Positions 19,022-27,742 of a stretch of 64,000 bases of DNA are shown one piece after another. The stretch is from Salinisphaeraceae bacterium. GTDB lineage: Bacteria; Pseudomonadota; Gammaproteobacteria; Nevskiales; Salinisphaeraceae. Positions within the stretch are counted from its first letter, which is position 1. Each line of letters opens with the position of its first letter. Location of the stretch: assembly GCA_002683405.1 (NCBI GenBank), contig NYTH01000043.1, positions 1-64,000 of the forward strand, given 5' to 3'. Below the pieces are notes generated by a model that was not told where the DNA came from, made no database searches, and worked only from the letters and a program-made list of their open reading frames with translations. A program made the position numbers and the translations under genes.

Positions 19022-19977
19022 TGCCGGCCGGTGGATGGCCGCTGCAGTGGGCAATGGCGGCGCCGCTGCTGCTTTTCGCGGCGGCCTCGCCAGCCGAGCA
19101 ATCCGTCGTGATGCCGGACCTCGCCCAGCGGCTGGAGAGCCATGTGCGCACGCTGACGAGCATTCAGCCGCCGCGTAATTTTGCCCACCCCGCGGGTCTG
19201 GAAAAAGCGGCAACCTACATCGAATCGGAACTTCAGGCAGTAGGGTGGCCGGTGGCATCGCAGCCCTACGCGGTGAACGGCAACCGTTACCGGAATCTGC
19301 GCGCGCTGCGCGGCCCGGCAGGTGCCGAGCGTGTGGTGGTCGGCGCGCACTACGACGTACACGGTGACCTGCCTGGCGCGGACGACAACGCCAGCGCGGT
19401 CGCGATCATGCTGGAAGTTGCCCGCGAGCTGGGCGACTTCGAGCCGGCGCTCGGTCTGGAGCTGGTGGCCTTCACGCTGGAAGAGCATCCGGCTTTCTCG
19501 ATGGGCGTCATGGGGTCGGGCGTGCACGCGGCATCGCTGCGCGAGCAGGGTGTGGAACTGCGCCTGATGCTCGCGCTCGAAATGCTGGGCTATTACGTGG
19601 ACACACCCGGCTCGCAGCGGTTTCCGCTACCGGGTCTGTCCTGGTGGTATCCGGATCGCGGTAATTTCGTGGCGCTGATCGGTCGTTTCGCGGAGTTCTT
19701 CTCGCTGCGCAAGGTCGCCGGTGCGATGCGCAAAACCGGCGGTGTGCCGGTGCATTATCTGGCCAGCCCGGTGGCGTTTGACGGCATTTCTCGCTCGGAC
19801 CACCGCAACTACTGGGAGGCCGGCTACCCTGCCATCATGGTCACGGATTCGGCGTTCTACCGGAATCCCCATTACCATCAGCCCACCGACACCGCCGACA
19901 CACTGGATTATCGGCGCATGGCGCAACTCGTGCCGCAGATCGCGGCGGCCGTGCGTGCCCTTTGCCGGCCGGAGTAA
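19021..19977 (+). CDS. M28-family zinc aminopeptidase, exported
   Basis: This 318-residue M28 peptidase has an N-terminal signal peptide (hydrophobic residues about 12-25, cleavage near AAASPAEQ). The metal-binding motifs are GAHYDVHG, GADDNASA (bridging Asp), EEHPAF (catalytic Glu) and DHRNYWEAG, with the late His in YHQPTDTAD. The predicted role is hydrolysis of peptides in the periplasm or outside. It is inserted between spoT and ridA, where most gammaproteobacteria have none, and starts at the spoT stop (TGATG), which suggests translational coupling. Confidence 0.88.
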   Translation: MPAGGWPLQWAMAAPLLLFAAASPAEQSVVMPDLAQRLESHVRTLTSIQPPRNFAHPAGLEKAATYIESELQAVGWPVASQPYAVNGNRYRNLRALRGPAGAERVVVGAHYDVHGDLPGADDNASAVAIMLEVARELGDFEPALGLELVAFTLEEHPAFSMGVMGSGVHAASLREQGVELRLMLALEMLGYYVDTPGSQRFPLPGLSWWYPDRGNFVALIGRFAEFFSLRKVAGAMRKTGGVPVHYLASPVAFDGISRSDHRNYWEAGYPAIMVTDSAFYRNPHYHQPTDTADTLDYRRMAQLVPQIAAAVRALCRPE

Positions 19978-20008
19978 CGGCGCTGTATCAACCAACCGGG
20001 GACCGATC

Positions 20009-20392
20009 ATGAGCAGGGATATCGTTTATACGGACGCGGCGCCGCAGGCGATTGGCGCCTATTCGCAGGCCGTGTGCTGCGGCAACATGCTGTACGTGTC
20101 CGGCCAGATCCCCCTGGACCCGGCTACCCAGGCGCTGGTGGAGGGTGATATCCACGCGCAGGTGCAGCGTGTGTTCGCCAATCTGGGGGCCATCGTCGAG
20201 GCGGCAGGGGCTACGTTCGACGATGTCGTCAAGCTGCACATCTACCTCACCGACATGAGCGATTTTCCCGTGGTGAACGAGGTCATGCAGGCCCTGTTCA
20301 GTGAGCCGTTTCCCGCCCGCGCGGCGGTGGGCGTGGCCGCTTTGCCCAAGGGCGCGCGCGTGGAAGCCGACGCCATCGTTCATCTGGGCTGA
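20009..20392 (+). CDS. ridA: reactive intermediate/imine deaminase RidA
   Basis: This 127-residue YjgF/YER057c/UK114 protein hydrolyses reactive enamine/imine intermediates such as 2-aminoacrylate. Conserved features are APQAIGAYSQAV, LYVSGQIPLDP, VVKLHIYLTDM and FPARAAVGVAALPKGARVE, the last with the catalytic Arg. The ATG at 20009 is preceded by a GGGG-rich site. The place between spoT and recG is the usual one. Confidence 0.95.
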   Translation: MSRDIVYTDAAPQAIGAYSQAVCCGNMLYVSGQIPLDPATQALVEGDIHAQVQRVFANLGAIVEAAGATFDDVVKLHIYLTDMSDFPVVNEVMQALFSEPFPARAAVGVAALPKGARVEADAIVHLG

Positions 20393-20407
20393 CCGGCTGG
20401 CAGGCCC

Positions 20408-22498
20408 GTGAACGCCGGTGACAGCGTCACCCGGATGCGCGGTGTGGGCGCTGGCGTGGCGGCGCGGCTGGAGAAGCTCGGCATCCGGCGGATACAGGAT
20501 CTACTGCTGCATCGGCCCAATCGGTACGAGGATCGCACGCGCCTGTGGCCGCTGGCCGCGCTGCGCCCTGGCAGCCGGGCGCTGGTGCTCGCGCAGATCG
20601 ACCACGTGGAGCTGCGCTACGGACGCCGCCGCAGCCTGATTGTCAGCGTCAGCGACGCAGGCAGCCGGATGACGCTGCGCTTTTTCCACTTCTCCGATAC
20701 CCAGATGCAGCGCATGCAGACCGGCGCGTGGATTCGTGCGTTCGGCGAAGTCCGGGCCGGGCCGACCTCGCTGGAGATCGTGCATCCCGACTATCAGGTG
20801 TTTGATCGTAGAGCGGAGGGCGAACAGCTTGAACCAAGCCTCACGCCGGTCTATCCCGTGACCAAGGGGGTGACGCAGAATCGCGTGCGCAATCTTGCCC
20901 GCGCCGCCGTGGCCGAACTGGAGCGGCCGGAATTCTTTCCGGAGCTGCTGCCGGGCGCGCTGCTTGGCGGGCTGCCGGGCATTGCGCTGGCCGAGGCCCT
21001 GCGCACGATTCATCATCCCGGGCCGGATGATGATCTGGCCGCGCTGACCGAAGGGCGCCATCCGGCCGTGCAGCGGCTGGCGCTCGAGGAACTGCTGGCG
21101 CAGCAACTGGGTCTGCGTCTGCGGCGCAATCGGGCGCAGGCGGCCCCTGCGCCCGCGATCAACCCCGATTCCGGCCTGCTGGCCGGCTTCATCCGCGCCC
21201 TGGGCTTCGAGCCCACGACGGCGCAGCATCGCGTGATCGACGAGATTCTGGGGGACCTTCGGCACGACAGTCCCATGCTGCGGCTGGTCCAGGGCGACGT
21301 GGGGTCCGGCAAGACGGTCGTGGCCGCCGCCGCCGCCGCGGCCTGCGTGGCGGCCGGCTATCAGGCCGCCTTCATGGCGCCCACGGAATTGCTGGCGGAG
21401 CAGCACCACCGCAATCTGGCGCAGTGGCTCGAACCGCTGGGCTTGCGGGTGCGGCTGCTTACCGGCAGCCTGAAAACCCGCGAACGCGCGCCGGAACTCG
21501 AGGCGCTGGGTCGCGGCGAGGCGGGTCTGGTGGTCGGCACGCACGCCTTGTTCCAGAAGCAGGTCAGCCTGCCGCGGCTGGGCTTGACCATCATCGACGA
21601 ACAGCACCGCTTTGGCGTGCATCAACGCCTGGCGCTACGCGACAAGGCAGGGGACAGCGCAGGGGCCATTCCGGCCATGCCTCATCAGCTGATCATGACC
21701 GCCACCCCCATTCCCCGCACGCTGGCCATGAGCGCCTATGCAGACCTGGACACATCCGTGATCGACGAACTACCGCCCGGCCGGCAGCCGGTGACCACGG
21801 TGGCCATCAGCAATGCCAGGCGGGCGCAGGTGCTCGAGCGCGTGGCCGCCGCCTGCCAGGCGGGGCGTCAGGCCTACTGGGTCTGCACGCTTATCGAGGA
21901 ATCCGAGGCGCTGCAGTGTCAGGCCGCGGAGGTCACTGCCGAAATGCTCGCCACGGAGCTCTCCGGTCTGCAGGTCGGCCTGGTTCACGGGCGCATGGAT
22001 GCCCGGGCCAAGACACGCGGGCTGACGGCGTTTCGCGACGGGCGGATCGATTTGCTCGTGGCGACCACCGTCATTGAAGTCGGCGTGGATGTGCCCAACG
22101 CCTCGCTCATGGTTATCGAGAATGCCGAGCGCCTGGGGCTGGCGCAGCTGCATCAGTTGCGCGGACGCGTGGGTCGCGGGGCCGAGCAGAGCCATTGCGT
22201 GCTGCTGTTTCAGCCCCCGCTGGGCGAGGTCGCCCGGGCACGGCTGGAGGCGCTGCGGCAGAGCAACGATGGCTTCGAGATCGCGCGCAGGGATCTGGAG
22301 CTGCGCGGCCCCGGCGAGGTCCTGGGAACACGGCAAACCGGCGCCATGGAATTCCGCGTGGCCGACCTGGTGCGCGACGCCGACCTGCTGGGCGCGGCTC
22401 AGTCCGGCGCCGATCGATTGTTGGCCGAGCACCCCGACCGGGTCGATCCGCTGCTGGACAGATGGGTGCACGATGCGCAACGTTATGCCGACGTATGA
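20408..22498 (+). CDS. recG: ATP-dependent DNA helicase RecG
   Basis: This 696-residue superfamily 2 helicase reverses stalled replication forks and processes branched DNA. It has the N-terminal wedge/OB domain (MRGVGAGVAARLEKLGI, then RPNRYEDRTRL). Helicase motifs follow: QGDVGSGKTVVA (Walker A, near residue 298), IIDEQHRFGVHQR (DEQH box), MTATPIPRTLAM and the C-terminal HQLRGRVGRG. The start is a GTG at 20408, 15 bases after ridA. The length is typical. Confidence 0.96.
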   Translation: MNAGDSVTRMRGVGAGVAARLEKLGIRRIQDLLLHRPNRYEDRTRLWPLAALRPGSRALVLAQIDHVELRYGRRRSLIVSVSDAGSRMTLRFFHFSDTQMQRMQTGAWIRAFGEVRAGPTSLEIVHPDYQVFDRRAEGEQLEPSLTPVYPVTKGVTQNRVRNLARAAVAELERPEFFPELLPGALLGGLPGIALAEALRTIHHPGPDDDLAALTEGRHPAVQRLALEELLAQQLGLRLRRNRAQAAPAPAINPDSGLLAGFIRALGFEPTTAQHRVIDEILGDLRHDSPMLRLVQGDVGSGKTVVAAAAAAACVAAGYQAAFMAPTELLAEQHHRNLAQWLEPLGLRVRLLTGSLKTRERAPELEALGRGEAGLVVGTHALFQKQVSLPRLGLTIIDEQHRFGVHQRLALRDKAGDSAGAIPAMPHQLIMTATPIPRTLAMSAYADLDTSVIDELPPGRQPVTTVAISNARRAQVLERVAAACQAGRQAYWVCTLIEESEALQCQAAEVTAEMLATELSGLQVGLVHGRMDARAKTRGLTAFRDGRIDLLVATTVIEVGVDVPNASLMVIENAERLGLAQLHQLRGRVGRGAEQSHCVLLFQPPLGEVARARLEALRQSNDGFEIARRDLELRGPGEVLGTRQTGAMEFRVADLVRDADLLGAAQSGADRLLAEHPDRVDPLLDRWVHDAQRYADV

Positions 22499-22546
22499 GG
22501 CGCCGCGCCGGCGTTGAATGATCCCCGCTGCCACAAGGAACAGGCC

Positions 22547-24502
22547 ATGTTGAGAGGATACGCCAAGCAGCTGACATCGCCGGCCCGGCGGCTGCGCAAT
22601 CTGCTTCAGTTCCAGCTGGAACGCATGATTCTGCGCGGCGCATCGTCGCGACTGGCCGTGATCGCCGCCATCATTGGTCTGGTGTCGCTGGTCGGCGGGC
22701 TGATGGCCTTCAGCGTCACGGGCGGTTACGAGGATCGCGGCAGTGCCGTCTGGTGGGCCTTTCTGCGCCTGACCGACCCGGGCTATCTGGGGGACGACGA
22801 GGGTCTGTGGCTGCGGGTGATTTCCACCATCGTCACCGTGCTGGGCTACGTGCTTTTCATGGGTTCGCTGATCGCGATCATGACGCAGTGGCTGCAGCAG
22901 ACCCTGGAACGGCTGGAGCAGGGGCTGACCCCCATTGCCGAAAACGACCACATTCTCATTCTTGGCTGGACCAGCCGCACCGTGCCGCTGGTGGAGCAAC
23001 TGCTGCGCAGCGAGGGCCGCCTGAAGCGCCTGACCGAGCGATTGGGCCGGCGCCGACTGCGTGTGGTCATTCTGGCCGAGCGCGTGACCAACGCCCATTT
23101 TCAGGAGCTCAAGGATCAGCTGGGCGATCTGTGGAACCCCAATCGCATTCTGCTGCGCTCGGGTAACCCGCTGCGGGTCGAGCACCTGCAGCGAGTGGAT
23201 TATCTGCACGCGTCGGTCATCATTCTGCCCGTGAGCGAATTCATCGGGGCCAGCAGCCCGGACGAGCGCACGGTCAAGACGCTGCTCACCTCATCGCATT
23301 CGGCGCAGCTTCCCGAGGGCATGACGATGCCGCTCATGGTCACCGAGCTGTTCGACAGCGAGCATCTGGTGGCCGCGCGCGCCGCCTACCCGGGCCAGGC
23401 CGAGATCATCGGGACCGTCCAGCTGATTGCTCGCCTGATTGCGCATACCGCCCGCAACCCCGGCCTGTCGTATGTGTACAACGAGCTGCTGCGTCAGAAG
23501 GGCAACGAGATCTATGTACGCGATTTTCCCGAATTTGCCGGCCGTCCGGCCGCCGAACTGGCCGACGCCTTCGACGAGGCCGTGCTGCTCGGTTTTACCC
23601 GGCCGTCAACGCGCGAATTCATTCCCCTGTACCGCGCCGACACCGATGACCGTCTGCAGGAGGGCGACCGGCTGGCGCTGATCGCCCGCAGCTTCGAGGC
23701 CTGCAGCCCGCGCGAGGATTTTGGCAGCGACAACGGGCTGCCGGCGGCCGGACAGCGACCGCGCAGCGACGAGCCACGCTCGCGGCGGGTGCTCATTCTG
23801 GGCTGGAACAACAAGCTGCCTTCGCTGGTCAGCGAATTCGATCAGTACAGCAACGAGACCACGCAGCTCGACATCGTCTCGTTGATTCCTGCCGAGGAGC
23901 GCGACCGCATTCTCTATCGGCGCGGCGCCACGCCCAGTCACGTCAGTGTGCGACAGGTCGAAGCCGACTTTGCGTCCTACACGGAGATGCTAGAGGCCAA
24001 ACCCTGGACCTACGACAACATCATCCTTATTGCCAGCGACTGGCTACCCAGCGCCGAGCAGGCCGATGCCCGCAGCCTGCTGGGCTTTCTGGTGCTGCAG
24101 CACGCGCTGGAGGGACACAGCGAGCGGCCCCATCTTTTCGTCGAAGCCATGTCGGAAAGCAACATCGGCTGCTTTTCCAGCGCGGGCGTCGAGGTGGAAG
24201 TCAGCCCGGACCTGCAGAGCCACATGCTCACGCAGGTGGCCCTGCGCCGTGATCTGCACTGGGTCTACGAGGAAATCTTCGGTGCCAGCGGCGCCGAAGT
24301 GCTGTTCCGCCGAGCGGGGGAAATCGGCCTGGCCGGCCGCGAAATGAGCTTTGCGCTGATCCGCCGGGAAGCGATCAAGACCGGCGATATTGCCCTGGGC
24401 GTGCGCCGCGCCGGCGAGGCTGGTGTCACCCTGAACCCGCCGCGCACCAGCTCCTGGCGGCTGGCCGAGAACGATCAGGTGCTGGTGCTGGACGTTTCCT
24501 GA
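22547..24502 (+). CDS. CASTOR/POLLUX-type ion channel with RCK-like domains
   Basis: This 651-residue protein has two membrane segments (about residues 35-60 and 90-120, flanking a region with WWAFLRLTDPGYLG, a degenerate pore loop). Tandem NAD-binding-like regulatory domains follow, beginning HILILGWTSRTVPLVEQLL and RRVLILGWNNKLPSLVSEF. This matches bacterial relatives of the plant CASTOR/POLLUX nuclear ion channels. A role in K+ or Ca2+ flux is inferred. The ATG at 22547 has AAGGA seven bases upstream and is better than the TTG at 22514. It converges on the MscS gene with a 28-base overlap of the two coding ends. Confidence 0.82.
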   Translation: MLRGYAKQLTSPARRLRNLLQFQLERMILRGASSRLAVIAAIIGLVSLVGGLMAFSVTGGYEDRGSAVWWAFLRLTDPGYLGDDEGLWLRVISTIVTVLGYVLFMGSLIAIMTQWLQQTLERLEQGLTPIAENDHILILGWTSRTVPLVEQLLRSEGRLKRLTERLGRRRLRVVILAERVTNAHFQELKDQLGDLWNPNRILLRSGNPLRVEHLQRVDYLHASVIILPVSEFIGASSPDERTVKTLLTSSHSAQLPEGMTMPLMVTELFDSEHLVAARAAYPGQAEIIGTVQLIARLIAHTARNPGLSYVYNELLRQKGNEIYVRDFPEFAGRPAAELADAFDEAVLLGFTRPSTREFIPLYRADTDDRLQEGDRLALIARSFEACSPREDFGSDNGLPAAGQRPRSDEPRSRRVLILGWNNKLPSLVSEFDQYSNETTQLDIVSLIPAEERDRILYRRGATPSHVSVRQVEADFASYTEMLEAKPWTYDNIILIASDWLPSAEQADARSLLGFLVLQHALEGHSERPHLFVEAMSESNIGCFSSAGVEVEVSPDLQSHMLTQVALRRDLHWVYEEIFGASGAEVLFRRAGEIGLAGREMSFALIRREAIKTGDIALGVRRAGEAGVTLNPPRTSSWRLAENDQVLVLDVS

Positions 24503-25788
24503 TCCGCGGCGGCCGGGGCGTCGGCGGGCAGCGGCGCGCCCGGTATGCCGTTGCGAAACCAGACATCGCGCTGCGGGAAGGCAATGGTGATGTCGTGCTC
24601 GCGGAACACCCGGTCGATGGCGAAGTTCAGGTCGGATCGCACCACGAAGCGCTGGGCAATCTGGCGGATGAAAACCTTCAGGTCGAAGTTCAGCGAGTTG
24701 TCGCCGAAGCTCTGAAAAAAGACCGTGGGGCCCGGCACGTTCGCCTCGCCCTTGCTGACCACCAGCGGGTGTTCATCGGCCACCTGGAGCAGGAGCTGTT
24801 TCACCAGGTCTATGTCGCTGCCGTAGGCCACGCCCACGGTATTCGTGATGCGGCCGTAGTGGTCCCGCAGGTTCCAGTTCTGCACGTGGTGCGTCAGCAA
24901 TTCCGAATTCGGCACGACCACCGTCATGCGATCAAGTGTCTCGATTTCGGTGGAGCGGATACGCACCCGCCGCACGTAGCCCTCGGTACCCGACACCGTG
25001 ATGTAGTCGCCGGTTCGGATGGGTCGCTCGAACAGCAGAATCAGGCCCGATACGAAATTGTTGACGATCTGCTGCAGGCCGAAACCGATGCCCAGCGATA
25101 GCGCACCCGCGATGATCGCGAGATTGGACAGGTCGAATCCGGCGTAGGCCAGCCCGGCCAGACCCGCCAGCACGAAAGTGACGTAGCCGAACAGCGTGGC
25201 CACGGTCTCCCGCGTGTAGGCTTCCAGCGGCGTGCGCAGCAGCCATTTGTGCTCGAGACGGCCGGCCAGCCAGCGTGTGAATATGACCAGCGCGGCAAAC
25301 AGCAGAATGCCCAGCATGACCTGGCCTGGGACGATACGAATCTTGTCGCCGATGCCGAATCCGGTCCAGGCGAAACGCGAGGCCAGCGACAGGCTGGTAT
25401 CCGACAGTCCCCAGAAGGACAGTACCACCAGCGGCAGGGCCGCCCAGAGGGTGATGTGCAGCATGACCGCGATCCACGAGGCCTCGTGCATCTGTTCGCC
25501 CTTGTCCATGCCCAGTCGCAGGCGAATCCACTTGGCCCAGGCGAACTGGCCCGACTGCAGGCCGGCCAGAAACCAGGCCAGCACCTTGCTCGCCTGCCAG
25601 GTGGCCAGAACGGCCAGCGTGCTGAGTGCGGCGGCCGTGAAATCGAACCGGTAGGCCTCGGGCAGGCCCAATCCATCGCCCAGTGCCAGGCCCCAGAACG
25701 CCAGCGCCAGCAGGGCGAGAACAATCCCGAAGGCATCCACGTTCAGGCTGGCAAAGCGAAACGGGCTTCTGGTTTCTGGTTCGGACAT
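24475..25788 (-). CDS. MscS-family mechanosensitive channel
   Basis: This 437-residue small-conductance channel has four to five N-terminal helices before the conserved pore helix (LAIIAGALSLGIGFGLQQIVNN broken here as LAIIAGALS plus GIGFGLQQIV). The beta domain follows (FERPIRTGDYITVSGTEG, then EIETLDRMTVVVPNSELLTH). It releases solutes under hypo-osmotic stress. It is longer than MscS of E. coli (286 residues) because of extra N-terminal helices. The start MSEPETR at 25788 is one of two options; another ATG lies at 25845. Confidence 0.9.
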   Translation of the reverse strand: MSEPETRSPFRFASLNVDAFGIVLALLALAFWGLALGDGLGLPEAYRFDFTAAALSTLAVLATWQASKVLAWFLAGLQSGQFAWAKWIRLRLGMDKGEQMHEASWIAVMLHITLWAALPLVVLSFWGLSDTSLSLASRFAWTGFGIGDKIRIVPGQVMLGILLFAALVIFTRWLAGRLEHKWLLRTPLEAYTRETVATLFGYVTFVLAGLAGLAYAGFDLSNLAIIAGALSLGIGFGLQQIVNNFVSGLILLFERPIRTGDYITVSGTEGYVRRVRIRSTEIETLDRMTVVVPNSELLTHHVQNWNLRDHYGRITNTVGVAYGSDIDLVKQLLLQVADEHPLVVSKGEANVPGPTVFFQSFGDNSLNFDLKVFIRQIAQRFVVRSDLNFAIDRVFREHDITIAFPQRDVWFRNGIPGAPLPADAPAAADQETSSTST

Positions 25789-25878
25789 GGCTAGACAGCG
25801 GCGGGCCGGCTCGAACAACGACAGCCGGCGGGTTCGGCCCATCATAAGCGCTAGCGGCGTCGAGCTACAGCGCGGCCT

Positions 25879-26583
25879 TCATGCGCGCGCCAGACACCAC
25901 AGGTCAACGCGCCGGGCCCCGGCACGGCGCAGCGCCGTGGCCGCGGCCCGCGCGGTTTGGGATGTCGTGACCACATCGTCGACCAGCGCCAGATGCCGGC
26001 CCGCCACCGCGTCTGGATTGGCTCTGAAGGCGCCTTTCACATTGGCCGCGCGCCGGCGGGCCGGCAGGTCGCTTTGCACCGAGGTAGGCCGGACCCGCAC
26101 AAGCGCGCTTCGAGTGATCCCGATACCCAGCGTTCCCCCCATGTGCAGCGCCAGTTCCCCGGCCTGGTTGAATCCGCGCGCGGCCTGGCGGCGTGGATGC
26201 AGCGGCACCGGGATGAGCCGCTCGGGCAGGTCCGTTTTCTCCGGCAGACTGCGGCAGAACAGCGTACCCAGCAGTTGGCCGCAGGCCAGCCGGGCGTTGA
26301 ATTTCAGTCCGGTAATCAACTCGCTCACGGGCGACGCATAGCGAAAAGCGGCGTGGGCGGTATCGAAGGGCGGCGCGCGCAGCTGGCAATCCCGGCAGTG
26401 CGCGGCATCGGCATGATCCGGCAGCGTCAGGGCGCAGGTCCGGCAGCCGCTGGACTGCCAGGGCAGCTCGCGCCGGCAGGCATCGCAGATTTCCATCTGG
26501 CCGGACGCCGGAGCCGCGCAGATCAGGCAGGCGGGCGGCAGCAGCGCGAAATGAGCATTTTTTATCCACTTGTAAACCTGCAT
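25879..26583 (-). CDS. ComF family phosphoribosyltransferase-like protein
   Basis: This product of about 235 residues is of the ComF/GntX family, linked to DNA uptake or use. The N-terminal zinc cysteines (PPACLICAAP, CDAC, CRTC, CRDC) are present, and the C-terminal PRTase motif reads LALVDDVVTTSQTA. The conserved VPLHPRRQAARGFNQA is also present. The start MQVYKW at 26583 lies inside the BirA operator; a longer start at 26643 would add 20 residues. Either way its promoter region is shared with bioB. ComF next to bioB is common in gammaproteobacteria. Confidence 0.88.
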   Translation of the reverse strand: MQVYKWIKNAHFALLPPACLICAAPASGQMEICDACRRELPWQSSGCRTCALTLPDHADAAHCRDCQLRAPPFDTAHAAFRYASPVSELITGLKFNARLACGQLLGTLFCRSLPEKTDLPERLIPVPLHPRRQAARGFNQAGELALHMGGTLGIGITRSALVRVRPTSVQSDLPARRRAANVKGAFRANPDAVAGRHLALVDDVVTTSQTARAAATALRRAGARRVDLWCLARA

Positions 26584-26603
26584 GGTGCGGCTCAGGTTGA
26601 CAA
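26570..26603. promoter_or_regulatory. BirA (biotin repressor) operator
   Basis: TTGTAAACC (26570-26578), a 16-base spacer and GGTTGACAA (26595-26603) match the BirA consensus TTGTAAACC-N16-GGTTTACAA with one mismatch. The site is 73 bases upstream of the bioB start and covers the likely comF start codon. Confidence 0.88.
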
Positions 26604-26675
26604 CAAGGCTCGGCCCGCCATCATTATGCCCCACTCGACCCATTCACGGCTGACGCCGGACCGCGGAATATACTC

Positions 26676-27734
26676 ATGCAAGTAGACACGAACACACGCC
26701 ACGACTGGACTGCCGAGCAGGTGGATGCGCTGTTCGACCTGCCGTTCAATGATCTACTGTTCCAGGCGCAGTCGGTGCACCGCGCGCACTTCAATCCCAA
26801 CGAAGTGCAGCTCTCCACGCTGCTGTCGGTCAAGACGGGCGCCTGTCCGGAGGACTGCGCCTATTGTCCGCAGAGCATTCGCTTCAACACGGGTCTGGAG
26901 CGCGAAGCGCTCATGCCGCTGGAGCAGGTGGTGCAGGCGGCGCAGCGAGCGCGAGCGGCCGGCGCCAGCCGCTTCTGCATGGGCGCAGCCTGGCGCAGCC
27001 CCAAGGACAAGGACCTGGCCAAGGTTATCGCCATGGTGGAGGCCGTGAAGGCCGAGGGTCTGGAGACCTGCGTCACGCTGGGCATGCTCAAGGAGCGTCA
27101 GGCCAAACAGCTCGCCGAGGCCGGGCTGGACTACTACAACCATAACCTGGATACCTCGGAATCCTATTACGAGGAAATCATCACGACCCGCAAGTACGAG
27201 GATCGCCTGGAAACGCTGGGCCACGTGCGCAATGCGGGCATGAAGGTCTGCTGCGGGGGGATCGTCGGTATGGGTGAAAAGCCCGAGGATCGTCGTGAAC
27301 TGCTGCGTACGCTGGCGAATCTGCCCGAGCATCCGCAGAGCGTGCCCATCAATAATCTCGTGCAGGTGCCCGGTACGCCGCTGCACGGCGTCGACCCCAT
27401 CGATCCGCTCGACTTCGTGCGCACCATTGCGGTCTCCCGCATCATGATGCCGGCGTCCTATGTGCGCCTGTCTGCCGGTCGCGAGGAAATGAGCGAAAGC
27501 GTGCAGGCGCTGTGCTTCATGGCCGGGGCCAACAGCATTTTCTACGGCGATCAGCTGCTGACGACCGGCAATCCGGCCCACATGAAGGATCTCGAACTGT
27601 TCGAAAAGCTCGGCCTGAAGCCCGAGCAGACGCCCAAGTACAGCCCGCACGTCAGCGCCGAAACGCCGGCCGAGCAGCCGGCGGCGGCCTGCGCGCCGCA
27701 GCAGGATCGTCGCGTCGCGCAGGATCGCGCCTGA
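26676..27734 (+). CDS. bioB: biotin synthase
   Basis: This 352-residue radical SAM enzyme inserts sulfur into dethiobiotin. The SAM cluster motif is CPEDCAYC (residues 57-64). Downstream come [27 protein letters not shown], and the Arg ligand region VRLSAGR. The C-terminal 25 residues are a low-complexity Ala/Gln/Arg tail. The BirA operator upstream shows biotin-dependent repression. bioF follows after 8 bases, but bioH, bioC and bioD are not in the window. Confidence 0.96.
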   Translation: MQVDTNTRHDWTAEQVDALFDLPFNDLLFQAQSVHRAHFNPNEVQLSTLLSVKTGACPEDCAYCPQSIRFNTGLEREALMPLEQVVQAAQRARAAGASRFCMGAAWRSPKDKDLAKVIAMVEAVKAEGLETCVTLGMLKERQAKQLAEAGLDYYNHNLDTSESYYEEIITTRKYEDRLETLGHVRNAGMKVCCGGIVGMGEKPEDRRELLRTLANLPEHPQSVPINNLVQVPGTPLHGVDPIDPLDFVRTIAVSRIMMPASYVRLSAGREEMSESVQALCFMAGANSIFYGDQLLTTGNPAHMKDLELFEKLGLKPEQTPKYSPHVSAETPAEQPAAACAPQQDRRVAQDRA

Positions 27735-27742
27735 GCATCGCC

